Of a stretch of DNA of 64,000 bases, positions 32,170 to 42,960 are shown in pieces. The translations under genes and the position numbers were made by a program. The number at the start of each line of letters is the position of its first letter. The first letter of the stretch is position 1. The notes under the pieces are model-generated. The model was not told the DNA's origin, did not search any database, and was given only the letters and a program-made list of their open reading frames with translations. Origin of the DNA: Ganoderma boninense (taxonomy: Eukaryota > Basidiomycota > Agaricomycetes > Polyporales > Polyporaceae); contig CM035308.1 in assembly GCA_002900995.3 (NCBI GenBank), positions 2,232,001 to 2,296,000 of the forward strand, in the 5' to 3' direction.

Positions 32170-34922
32170 ATGAGCCGTCCAACCGTGCAAATGTGAGTTA
32201 CATCAGTCAACTCTCTAATGTGTATAGCTGTTTATCCCAGCAGTTCGACCCCACGCGACGTTCGAACGTTCACATTCGAAAATCGAATGTACACGGTCGT
32301 GAACCCCTCCGTGGTGGAATCGTTGCCTTCAGTTGCGCAATCCGAACCTGAAACGCTACTGGCTCCTTCTATTCGGAGGGCATTATATGCCCTCAAGTGT
32401 CCAGAACTAGCGTACGCGCCACGTGATCATCGGTTCACATGCCATCTACTTGAACGACTCAACTGTAATGTCAACAACCTGCCTCTCACGCAAGACTCGC
32501 AATGGACTTCGAAAGGGTGGAGGCTCAACAAGGTCACGGCCAACGCCTGGTACACGCTCGAACAAGCGTTGTACTTCATCATTCAAACGCTGGACACACA
32601 CGCCATCAATCTTAGAGAGAAAGTGGTAGGATTTGATCCCTTCTGGCCCGCCCCTTCCAATTTTGGGTACCGCACAGTCCAAAAGGACGAAAAGACAGCA
32701 AGATACGCAGCGCAAGCTTCACGAACCGCGCTCATCGTACTAGCAGCTCGCTGTTCAATGGCCATAGCGCTGACCATTCAGAGTCACTCCCACAACCCAC
32801 CCAACTGGGTGTCCATCTTAGCAGCCAATGGTATTCCGGAAGCGTGGGTTGACGAACTGCGGCGTTCGAGCATATGCGACTTTTCTCGTGGAATCCGAAT
32901 GGGGATATATGTCGACCCAGCTGAAGGAGGTACGCCCTGGATGAACCACGTTCTATGCATGATCTGCGCGAACATCCCTGTGTACATATGCTGGGGACCG
33001 GTAATTGATGGACTTCCAAGCTCTAAGGCTTTAGCCAGTACGGTGAAGAAATATCCGTGGCTCGCTCCTTACCAACCCGACGTCGCCCAAATATGGACTG
33101 TTCCAGACGAGGGATCAGCGCTGGTCTACCACCGTCCACGGGGGGCACAGCCCTTTGCGACTCACTTCCGATGGAGCCTGCTTCAGAAGCCTAACCAAGC
33201 TTGCAACGCACTCGATCAACCGCCATCCTCCAACGTCATGCTGTCCTCCCGCCACAACGCTTATCTCCGTACCGCGCAAGACTACTTCTCCTACAAGTCT
33301 TGCATGCACGAACACTATCGGCAGCACGTCATACCCTATGAAACAGATCGGGAACGTCAAGAGCGAGAAGCTCGTGCAGCCAATGCTATATCCATGCAAA
33401 GACCCAACATGTGCACAAGGGTATTTCTGTGGACCCGAGTCATTGACGACAACCCTTGGTGTCTTCCTAGCGAACGACTCTACTGGAATCGTTGGGAGGT
33501 GAGCGGGGGAATTGCAGCACCTTCTTGGGCAAATTACCCCAACTCGCAAAAGGACTATGACGAGTTCGCGGATGAATGGCACATTCATCCCCCCCAGGCG
33601 TCCAGACGATATGTAGACGATGATGAACTTTGGCTCAACGACTGCGACACTAGCTTAATTGCCAGTGGAAGGAGCTTCAATCCCGATGCCGATCAAACGA
33701 TGCCATCAAACCTCACGCTACTACAATCGCCAATTACCCGCTAAGGCTGAACATAGGTCCAGGTTTCATGCAGTTCAACCTGGCTTGAACCTGGATATTT
33801 ACCTATAGGTTGTGATCTGTAGGTTACAGGTACTTGTGCTATGAATCAGACACAAATCTGAATCAGCCATCTTGGAAAAAGTGACCTGGATCTATAGGTT
33901 TGGGTATGGGTCACTTGTAGGTTGATTCACACTTTGACAGCTAAAAATAGTATAAATTGAAGGCTTTAGTTGATAAATTGTCCTTATATAGCTTAATACT
34001 GTATGTATAAGCATAATTCTAGCACAAAAAAGACTACTAACACTCAATAATAGGTTAAAATCTTCAATAGTAGCTGAGAAAATACTATATTTAGTATTCA
34101 AATCAAATCAATGGTTTGACCTATAACTTATAGGTTTGCTACCTGTAGGTTGTAGGTGAAAAGTTGATTTGATTCATACAGATCCCAATCAAGCTTTTCA
34201 AAGTGGCCAAACCTGCAGGTACAGATCCCAACCAACTATAGGTTGACCTACGTTCAGCCTTACCCATTGCCAAGCCGTGCCACTCCACAGCGCCTATATC
34301 AATACAAGGAGTCGCTCAGCTAGGTCCAGCGGAATTCAGCTCCTACCGAGCCTCTGTCAAATCATTTCTGGAAGGACCTCGTGGACGCGCTGCGATCATG
34401 CAAGGCGGGATTGTGTGGCGGATTGCGATGGAGGTACTCGCGCACCATGCAGTAGACCTCGTCATGGCTGGCCCATCAGATGAAGTCAAAACACATGGCA
34501 AACCATTTTACCAAGATGGTGGTCCACCGTACTTCGACGACTGTCTCACGGACTTCGAAGAAGAATTCATATGCGGCATGTACTCAGTTCCGACAGAAAG
34601 TCGTACGTATGACGCGATGACTATCAACTATAATAGACTTAACACTTCACAGGAAATCAACTCAAAAACTTCTCATGGTTTCCATTAAGACACACCTAGG
34701 AGGGAGGGAGCTTGTACCATGGGCAGTGGAGCACCAGGGCTGAACAATGGTTCAGACATCACTTGGAGGACATAATGTCGGGGAAGGCGTACCCCCGTGA
34801 TAGCTCATCTTGGAAAGCGCATTTGGGCATGGTGAAGCAGCACAGCAAGCCAGTGCAAGGGCGTATCTGGGACCAATCTGCTGCGTTCTTACATAGTCAT
34901 TCATTACCTGGCTCGTCGCAGT
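32170..34922 (+). pseudogene. Large unrecognised gene, broken by a MITE
   Basis: Short exon 1 (32170-32192, MSRPTVQ), an intron of 48 nt, then an exon from 32241 open to 33744: TPRDVRTFTFENRMYTV, PLTQDSQWTSKGWRLNK, TANAWYTLEQALYFIIQTLD, NPPNWVSILAANGIPEAWVD, IPVYICWGPV, charged RQEREARAAN, DDDELWLNDCD. The TAA at 33742 is supplied by the first bases of a MITE. After the MITE, in a frame not simply continuous with the first, coding resumes: SFLEGPRGRAAIMQGGIVWR, PFYQDGGPPYFDDCLTDFEE, and past a probable intron (about 34601-34651) FSWFPLRHT, an in-frame TAG (about 34695), then EQWFRHHLEDIMSGKAYPRD. Soluble, no transmembrane segment seen. Family not recognised; probably decayed by insertion, frameshift and stop. 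Confidence 0.6.
33742..34262. mobile_element. hAT-like MITE, 521 bp
   Basis: Terminal repeats TAAGGCTGAACATAGGTC and its reverse complement with one mismatch (17/18). AT-rich, non-coding, with many TATAGGTT and TGTAGGTT subterminal motifs. The ends resemble those of hAT-A/B (TAGGGCTGAACACGGATC), so it is a likely non-autonomous relative. The flanks TTACCCGC and TTACCCAT hint at a decayed 8-bp duplication. Confidence 0.8.
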
Positions 34923-35573
34923 AAATACAATGGGTTTATACGATACATATAAATTAAATTTGCACATCATAACCCGGCAATATGAACTATAAGATGATAA
35001 ATAACGCGTTAGAGCGACCATACAACCCATTCGTGTAACCGATTTAAGTGACGTCCATGCAAATGAATGATTCAGTCAAATACTAATACACGTCTGGACC
35101 TACAAGGTCACACAGCGACAAACACAAAAACCAAATAAATAAAGCCAAACAACAGTAATACAAAAGACGACATTACCAATCAAATCATCCTGAGTCCCAA
35201 CCACCACCATCTCCACCCCGGCGCTCACTGTGGTTCTGACCCAGTGTAGCAAAACAATTCATCCAACACTTGCCCCACGCCCACTCCTCAAACGTCAACA
35301 TCGTTTGTATCCATTTCGTCCTTGTCTTTGAACAGGCCACGTCAACCTCAAATCACAAACACATAGGTAAGTATAATGATCTGTTTATACTAGCACAACA
35401 TATTAGATGTGTACTATAAACACAAAGTAAATGGAAAAGTGCATGATTCACATAAATGTACGAGCAGTATGAAATGATTTGACCATTAAAAAGTTGATGG
35501 ATAGTAAGATACTGTTGAAGACGTACATTGCTAACCAGTACAATCGTGGACTAGTAGTACACGTACTTGAATC
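34923..35573. other. Upstream region of the zinc-cysteine gene
   Basis: No gene. It holds hairpin H5 at 35226-35246 and a probable 5' UTR exon ending CATAG|GTAAGTATAATG (about 35368), suggesting a spliced leader before the ATG at 35574. Confidence 0.5.
35226..35246 (+). promoter_or_regulatory. Hairpin H5 with GGTTCTGACC core
   Basis: Stem CACTG/CAGTG around T-GGTTCTGACC. Relative to H3 (CACCG/CGGTG) the stem has changed on both arms and stays paired. About 330 bp upstream of the ATG at 35574. Confidence 0.65.
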
Positions 35574-36605
35574 ATGTCGACACCTTCAGAGCCCCACACC
35601 CCCAAAAAAGGGCAGCATGATATCATTGTCATAAATAACCCCAGAACACCGACTCGCAAGCTGATGCTGCCTACGCACATCGACGTCGATCAACTGCCTA
35701 AAGACTTCCGGAAGACTCTATCTTCCATACGGAACGAGACGTGCGACACCTGCAGTCAACTCAATCAGCAGCACGGGAACGGATGTCACCAAAGTTCTGA
35801 GCGTACATGGAAGTGCAACCATTGCTACACCAACAACATTGAGTGCAGCTGGATGACAAGTAAGTATGGTTTATATAGTACACACGTTCTAATGCGACTA
35901 ACCTTTGATCAGAATGCATCAACTTTGGTTTTGGGGATAAGCCTGCCCTCGAAACTGAATGGTCTGTCAAACCCAACACCCGATACCGCCAACTAGCAAA
36001 GAAGACCATAACCGCTAGGAAGACGATCCAGTCTAGTAACAAGCGTGCTATGGCTACGCAAGCACGAGACCTCCCCAGTCCAGAGCCGAAGAGACGCAAG
36101 GTCGAGTCTCCCACTCCGCACTTGCTAGAGCACACAGCACCGGAACCACAACAGCAAAAAGGTTCTACTAAGGTAAGACCGACTGTAAATGATCGAGTAT
36201 TACTCGACACAAGCTAAACAACAGAGTGGACAGGACGTGTATCGGGCACTCAAAAGCCTAACGGAGCAAACAGCGCACTTCAAGGACCAGATCGACTGCG
36301 TCAATGACATCGATGTCGAAGTCGACTCCTTGCGTCAAAGCGTCAACCACCTCGACGATGATGTCCAAGCGATCAACACAAAGATAGACGAGCTTCGAAA
36401 GGACATCGCTATCGCAACCAAGGAGATTCTCAACATGCGCAGTGAGAACTTCAAGGTGAAACAAATGGTCGAACATATGGACGTGCAACTAGAGCAGGAG
36501 AGGGAGCTGAGGCGTAAGCGCGAGGCCGATGAACAGCAACGCTTCAAGAGCACAATGAAGACCCTCGATGCCCTCATCGCCTGCTTTGCCAAAGAAGAGC
36601 CATAG
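35574..36605 (+). CDS. Zinc-cysteine, coiled-coil nuclear-type protein, three exons
   Basis: Exons 35574-35859, 35913-36172 and 36225-36605 join in phase to 308 aa without stops; introns of 53 and 52 nt are GTAAG...AG. A Cys cluster at residues 57, 60, 71, 81, 84 and 91 (C-x2-C-x10-C-x9-C-x2-C-x6-C, starting CDTC and ending ECSW) resembles a fungal Zn2Cys6-type domain with stretched loops. A nuclear-localisation-like PKRRKVE follows in exon 2. The last exon is a long predicted coiled coil (VDSLRQSVNHLDDDVQAI, IDELRKDIAIATKEILNM). Known domains of this kind bind DNA, and the coiled coil suggests a dimer; a regulator is plausible but unproven. It shares the H5 leader hairpin with its neighbours and appears intact. 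Confidence 0.7.
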
Positions 36606-37273
36606 GCACAGTAAGCCTGCAGGTGAAACAAAACACAATTGAATGTATTAATATAAATACTAAATATTTACACAGTCAAATTCAGATAAAAGCAAAGCCT
36701 ACATTGGCTAAGCTGAACGTCAAACCGCTCTGAGCTATTGTCGTGAACATGTACTAGTAGTAACAGAGACCATCAAAGCATCGTCAGTCCTACCAAAAGT
36801 ATTGTTTGATGTCTGTACGACTAGCGAAGTTGGGAATTACTAGCTTGAGAAAGTGTGCGAAACGCCTGGCATGGGATCAGCACAGAAAGCGACATGGCAG
36901 GCTGGAGAGTAAAATGTGTGTGGTAAAAGAACAGCAAAGGACAGACGGGAACAATAAATTAAGCTGGAGGGCAGTCAGTATGCCCTGCCATTGTACCTCA
37001 AAGAGAACAGATAAAGTAGCCAAATGATCGTGCATATGAGGCGAGGCCTAAGCCCCAAGAACAGAGCGCTTATGCATGTATTATAATGTATAACAATAGA
37101 GTAACCATAGAGATAACAAAAAACAACACAGCCACCATTCAAATCCTGACCCTAACCCTAAAGCTGTGCTGGCAAAGTAACAAAATTTGTAGTTGAGCGT
37201 CTAAAATTTTGTAGTCACAGCATTTCTGAGTCTGAAAATATTTTCCCACGTCAACGATAAGCGTTACGCTCGA
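36606..37273. other. No gene seen
   Basis: Non-coding, AT-rich in part. Two TTAGGG-type units (CCCTAACCCTAA, about 37147) occur but are too few to be a telomere. Confidence 0.6.
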
Positions 37274-37495
37274 ATGGCGCAAAGTCCACCTCATTATAAA
37301 CGATTGATTTCGTTCCTCATCAATCGTAATAGGGACAGTGGAGATGAAGACAATGCCAATGGTGATAGTGGTGAAGATGAGGGTGATGGCGATGGGGACA
37401 ATGAGGCAGATTGGCAGACACATTCTGCTGAGATGCCTCCTCAGGGTGTTAATTATGGGAGCTGTATATCAGACGAGTCAGATGAAGACTATTGA
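37274..37495 (+). CDS. Small acidic hypothetical protein (doubtful)
   Basis: 73 codons starting MAQSPPHYKRLISFLINRN, then a Gly/Asp/Glu-rich low-complexity stretch and a C-terminus SDESDEDY. It may be the tail of a decayed gene rather than an independent one. Confidence 0.22.
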   Translation: MAQSPPHYKRLISFLINRNRDSGDEDNANGDSGEDEGDGDGDNEADWQTHSAEMPPQGVNYGSCISDESDEDY

Positions 37496-37799
37496 GATTT
37501 GTTGTCGACATAATTGTTTTTATGTTCCACCTTATAAAGTCAGTGTTGTACTACTGCATGCAGAGCCTGAGTGCACATTCTCTTCTGCCCCATCACTTAG
37601 CCCCCATCCATGCCTCCATGCCATGCTCATTGTCATTCTAGTGTTAATACCCTGCTAGATTCGACTGTCCTCTTTCCTGGCAGGTATGAAAACAGGATAA
37701 CCATTGAACTGCCATGCATCCAAGTCATCAATGCAGACTCAGGCATAGAGTGGATGGACATTTGCCTGTCACTTCGAGGTGGTGGTGAGATGGCACTGG

Positions 37800-38230
37800 T
37801 GTGTCCGACTTCCTCACTTGCTTTTTGTGCTATACCAGCTGCAACTTGAGAGCGCAGGTTGACCTCCCCACTCATTTCAACATCTTTCAAACTATTCCTG
37901 CCAATCTTTGGCAGGAATCCTGGGATGAGATATGCACAGGGGTGCTCTTTGAGCTCATGGATATGGAAGAGCAGTTTAGTATTTAGACAATCCTCCATCT
38001 CTACATCTACTTCACGGAAAATCTGGATGTTGCTCAAGAGGCCTGGGAAGAATTCATTGGGCAACTAGAAATGGCTGCTATAATATCCTCTGCCCACATT
38101 TGTCAGCACCATGCTTAAGCCTCGGAGCGCAACACTGCATGGGGAGGCACTCTTGATGTCATGGAGGAGCACGCCAAGTGGTTCGTTTTTGGCTTAGGGC
38201 TCTGGGCATCGGGGCAGTGGCCAGTATGTG
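37800..38230 (+). pseudogene. Unrecognised gene remnant
   Basis: Coding-like blocks in changing frames: THFNIFQTIPANLWQESWDE, TGVLFELMDMEEQF, then after stops AQEAWEEFIGQLEMAA and SAHICQHHA. They look like pieces of one globular protein with frameshifts. Family not recognised. Confidence 0.35.
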
Positions 38231-39414
38231 GATTTCTCATGTTATTCTGTAGCTTATGCTCACATGAGGCAGGACGTGTTTCCCCACCCTCTTTTTGAGG
38301 AGATTGAGGACTTGCAGCTACATGAAGAGGATGAGCAAAGTCTCGGAGAACACAGAGACTAGACAGGGTGCCCAGTTCAAGCCAAGCTGCTCGCTGTTTG
38401 CATTTGCTTTAGAATGAATGTCATTGGCTCTGCAGTTAGTGGTAGGAAAACAGGTTTGGTATCCAGCAGATATATGAATCTTAGATATTCCATGCCACCG
38501 TAGTACAAATAAAAGGAGCAGCTGTCTATGCACATCAATGCTCATTCCTCCTGTGATGTAGCGAGGCCCACCCAGGCCCCCTCATTGTTTTACCGGAGCA
38601 GTGCAGTGAGGCCCATCATGGCCCCCACTCTGCATCAGCAGCAGGTATACCCACCTCGCAGCGAGGCCAGCCAGGCCCTGCTCAGAGGCAGAAATGCAAT
38701 GGATCAATTTCACAACCACCCCGTTCTACGCCATCCCATAGTGGTGTTATCGTTCAGATCTGATTCGCTCCGTAATTTGTCATAAGCCTCATAGTAGGCC
38801 CTTGAGGGAGCCCCGTGTCTAATCCTATCATTATGTGGTTTGTATACACAGTAAAGTTATAATTTGAAAAGGCTGTGCAGTGTGTCAGTTGACACGCAGA
38901 TGCATATCACTTTATTTGTTCTGGAACTGGCACCTACTGCATGCCAGGAATTAGCAATCTGCCTTCTGCATAACAGCCGAGTGTGGGCCCCATGACTAAC
39001 CTGGTGTCTTCCCATGTCATACTGCAGGCACGCGGGAGAGTAACAGCAAGGAACATGGGTGACAGGCAATCGAAACTGCTGTGCAAATGAGTACATAAAA
39101 GGTAATCATATGATACGCACTAGCAGTATCACTGGCAGGTGTAGCTAGATATGGTGATGGGAGATAGCATATGGTGCAGACGAGGATAAAATAAGATGAC
39201 ACACATGAATTTGTATGGAGGGAGCCGGAAACACAGAAGCAATGGGGGTCTAGGCGAGAGAATGGGGCATGGGTATGATATGGTGGGCAGCCACATGTAG
39301 GTGCACGAACTTCCTCATGCTCTAATAATGATGCATTAGCTAGAGGGAGACATACTTGTGTACATCATCATCTATGAACTGCCTTGCTCTGGCCTGTCCA
39401 GTCAAAGCAGACTT
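38231..39414. other. No clear gene
   Basis: Only short frames. At 38555-38680 there are repeated GAGGCCC..CAGGCCC motifs with no clear unit. Confidence 0.5.
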
Positions 39415-39665
39415 AGCGCTGGATAGAGCAGTGGATAGAGCAGTAGATGGAGCAGTGGATGGAGCAGCCAACATTGCAGCAGACGGAGCAGCTGATGGAG
39501 CAGTGGATTGACAACATATGGGTGTGGGAGCAGACAGAGGTGGAAGGGGATAGCGGCCGAAGTGGACAGAGGCCGAAGTGGACAGAGGCCGAAGTGGACA
39601 GAGGTGGAAGCGGACGGATGTAGCAGTGGATGGAGCAGTGGAGACAGAGCAGTGGAAGATAGAGC
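39415..39665. repeat. Short tandem repeats (GGAGCAGTGGAT and GGCCGAAGTGGACAGA)
   Basis: About six degenerate 12-bp units (GGATAGAGCAGT / GATGGAGCAGTG) at 39420-39510, then three tandem copies of a 16-bp unit GGCCGAAGTGGACAGA at about 39556-39603, then more 12-mers. Minisatellite-like; probably not coding. Confidence 0.75.
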
Positions 39666-39783
39666 AGGAGACAGTGGCAACAGTTGCATGCACTCAACAC
39701 GTGGGCATGCACAGGCATCAACTATGACAACTTTGGAGCAGAACACAAATTTTTGGTAGAAAGGTGACACCAACGCACAAGTA

Positions 39784-40690
39784 TCACGGTAAAGCAAATT
39801 CTTCTAAATGTGTCAGAGTGGCAAGACCCTCAGTCCAGTGCTGGGTACCATCCACAGCAAATTGACTGCCCCCATGCAAAAACTCCTCCTGAGTTTGGTA
39901 TCCACACTCTATCCAATGCCATAGACCTCCAGGACTAAATTGTGTGAAGGACATGCACATCTCACCATGATACACAGCTGTGTTCAAATGCCGTAAAATT
40001 GTAGAGGGTAAGAAGATGACCGCACCTGGGGGAAACTCGATCATGAGCTGGAGGTCCCAAAGGACTAGATGTTTACCGAGCTGTGGATCGTAATCCCCCA
40101 TAGCCGAGACTGCACACCAACAAAGGTGCATAGTTGTGAGCATCCGTGTGCGGCAGTGTGGCAACTCTTTGTCCGCAGTTGAAAGTAGCAGCTGCAAACA
40201 CACTATTCAAAAACGGACAACTCAAGCTATTATCAAAATTAAGAACACCCCCAAGCACCTGCCCATACTCAGCATGGACAGCTGGGGTGAAGAGCTTGAA
40301 TACACCTAAGTTGAGATGTTAACAGGAACAGAAACACGATGAGCCAAGCTGGACAGACCATTGATAAAGCCAACTGTGCAAGAGAAGCACAGATGGGAGA
40401 GTGTGTCGTGGACAATCTGCTCATTTTGCTTAACACATGCAGAGTTTATTGGCCTCTACAGGGAAATAAATACAGAAGTGCATCGTAACACAGTATCCTA
40501 GTCGCTTACAGGCTGCCCGCCTTCAAAGAGAATGCCACAGGTAACTGATTGATAGTTGCTATGACAGCCAGCCTTGGCTGTCTTTGGAAACTTGAACGTC
40601 TGTGCAAGATGGTGCATGTGCCTTTCAGCTGCATGCTGAACATGTAACCAGCCCACTTTGTCTTTTGGACTGCCTACAAGCATCATGAAC
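39784..40690 (-). pseudogene. Second TET/JBP-like dioxygenase, frameshifted
   Basis: Minus-strand blocks: AKAGCHSNYQSVTCGILFEG (about 40560), GVFKLFTPAVHAEYGQVLGG (about 40270), FNCGQRVATLPHTDAHNYAP (about 40150) and, in the next frame, WCAVSAMGDYDPQLGKHLVLWDLQL, IEFPPGAVIFLPSTILRHLN and SFTQFSPGGLWHWIECGY (40110-39890). HTDAHN is the HxDxHN iron-binding motif of TET/JBP enzymes; ILRHLN would supply the distal His. A one-base frameshift at about 40119-40135 splits the core, and introns or further breaks separate the upstream blocks. It is a different branch from the gene at 27117-29691. Confidence 0.62.
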
Positions 40691-40934
40691 ACACAATTGT
40701 TGGAATCGACAAGAGTGTGTGAGTCACTGAGCGGTCATCGTCAGCACGTAGGCATCAGTCCGGGGGCTACTACTGTGTGCTCACCAGCCTGTTAGCTGCA
40801 GTGGCCCTCAGGACGTCACAATGGCCTGTGTCAAGCTCTGTAAAGTCTATATTGCAGGAAACTAAGATATGCTACTCACCTGTGTCAAGCTCTGTAAAGT
40901 CTAAGGACACAGAGCCTGACAGAGGCGTCGATAC

Positions 40935-41182
40935 TGATAAAGGTAGAAAAGTGACCAGACCGGGGATTGAACCCAGGACCTGCTGGTTTGCACCCAGACG
41001 CTCTACCACTGAGCTATCCAGCCTTGGGTTCAGTAGAGACACCAGTTTATTAGTGTGGCTTAGTGTAACTGTAGCTCCCTGTCTATATGGCATTCATGCT
41101 ATGCACTGGACATTAGGAGGCTTATGGCAGTTCAGGGACTAATACCTGCTGGATGAGTAAGCATGGTTACCACATCCTAACA
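40935..41182 (-). mobile_element. tRNA-bearing LTR-like element, copy 2
   Basis: 248 bp with TG...CA ends (TGATAAAGG ... ATCCTAACA), inserted in the copia LTR and flanked by a perfect 5-bp duplication GATAC (40930-40934, 41183-41187). A duplication of 5 bp and TG/CA ends point to integrase-type insertion, as for an LTR element or solo LTR. Confidence 0.88.
40952..41023 (-). tRNA. tRNA-Cys(GCA)-like gene inside the mobile element
   Basis: Same 72-nt sequence as at 23934-24005 as far as I can see: cloverleaf with anticodon GCA, A and B boxes intact. Its presence at the same place in both element copies shows it moved with the element. Confidence 0.7.
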
Positions 41183-41448
41183 GATACAGCTCATGGAGCA
41201 CGTGCTAGGTAGAGTATGTAACCCTGTGCTACTGGCGCCGTTATGGCGCCCAGGGAGCGAGAATTGCGGACTGTACAGTGTAAAGTAGAGCAGGATGCAG
41301 ATCTAAGCTAGTTGGAGCCTCTAATGAAGACAATAGGTACGCTCAGAATTGGCGTATTTTCGAAGCGCCCGAATTTCGTCGAGGTCGAATTTTCGGCTGT
41401 GTGCTGGCCGATGGGTCACAGCCGCCCAGTCACGCTCATCGCGATCGC

Positions 41449-42870
41449 ATGGACCGAGCTGTATTGTATGTAGGGCTTCATTCTGTGTACGCTCTGTTTG
41501 CTAGTACACCAATGCCACGCCACTCTACCCTCCACGACGGAGTTGCTCATTCATACATTCTCCACGCTATCCTTCGAGATCTAGTGGACCCTCCACATGA
41601 ACTTGCTCTAGATGAACTCGCTGCACGTCTTCAGACGGACATGCTTATGCTCGAAACTATCCGCTTAACTCGCTACTTCAGCCCTCGAAACCCTGTCCCT
41701 AAACTTGAGGCGGCCTCACTCTCCCTTGTCTGGGAGTATGCAAAGGATCCCGAGCAACATGGTCGCTTTCAGCACATGCTCCGTGTCTCTCCTCGTGTTT
41801 TCCAGGTCATTGTCGAGTTGATCAAGGACCATCCCATCTTCCACAACAACTCCAACCATGCACAAGCCCCTGTGGAGGAGCAACTCGCTGTCACCCTTTT
41901 CCGGATGGGTCGATTCGGTAATGCCGCATCTCTCGAGGACATCACACGTGAGGCGGGGTGCTCGGAAGGTTCTGTGGAGGCATACACAGATCGTTGCTTT
42001 CAGGCTATCATGTCCCTGCATGATATGTTTGTACGCCCCTTGACACCTGAAGAGAAGGAGCAGGAGAAGGAGTGGATTGATGAACACCTTGGGTTTCGAG
42101 GCTTGTGGTGGGAGGGCTGGGTGATGTATGATGGCACAATTGTTGTCCTTTATGCACGACCTGGCCTCGATGGTGATGCCTACTATACTCGCAAATGTAA
42201 CTATGGACTCAATCTTCAGGCAAGTGAATTATTCAGAACACCTTCAGGCTGCCAAAGTTGTGCAACTTAAATAGTGATGCTCTTCTAGATTGGCAACGTG
42301 CCATCAACTCTTCGCATTGTTGACTACTCGTACGGGTTAACGGGCTCCGCACACGATGCAACAGCATTTGAACATACTGGAGCTGCAAAGCACCCCGATT
42401 GGTTCTTTGCCGGAGAAGAATTCGCTTGGACCGACTCTGCATATCCACTCAACAAGCGAACTATCCCTGTTCACAAGAAGCCCGCATCTCTGCGTCGCGA
42501 GAATACAATCTTCGACCACACTGTCTCGCATCTCCGCGTACGCAGTGAACATTGCATGGGTGCATTGAAGGGTTGCTTTCAGTGCCTCCGGGGGTTGCGT
42601 GTTGCAATCAACTCTCCTGATTCCCATTTCAAAGCTACGCACTGGATCAAGGTAGCAATTATCCTACACAACCTTGTTATTGACATTGAAGGGGAGGTGT
42701 CAGGAGCCCAGTTTGCACCATTGTATACTCATGTTGAAGAGGTCGAGGATTCAGGTGATGTGGATGAGGAGGTAGACATGGCAGAGGATGAAGATGAGGG
42801 AGAGAGGAAGAGAAACCAGTTGGTTGCTGAGTTGCTGGCATATCGAGCACGCTGTCATAATAGTGTATAG
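41449..42870 (+). CDS. Harbinger (HARBI1-like) DDE transposase
   Basis: Two exons joined by an intron at 42220-42288 that begins GCAAGT, a GC-AG intron. Start taken at the ATG 41449 (MDRAVLYVG), the first in frame. Order: N-terminal helical region; RMGRFGNAASLEDITREAGC (helix-turn-helix-like, about 41900-41965); catalytic D in VMYDGTIVVL (about 42130); after the intron, D in FAWTDSAYPL (about 42425) and E in RVRSEHCMGALKGCF (about 42540); acidic C-terminal tail. DDE nucleases of this family cut and rejoin the element ends. No stop or frameshift, so it may be active. The partner protein is encoded on the other strand. Confidence 0.93.
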
Positions 42871-42960
42871 CTCTATACTCTACACATATAAAGCACTTCA
42901 AACACTTATGTGTTCCACATAATGACTGTGTTAGATGCAATACAAAAGCTGACAGTGTAC

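Noticed and set aside
32218..33744. Calling the large unknown protein a transposase
   Set aside because: No DDE, RNase H-like or zinc-finger pattern found; only its neighbourhood suggested mobility.
37147..37160. CCCTAACCCTAA, telomere-like
   Set aside because: Only two units; a chance match or a very short internal remnant.
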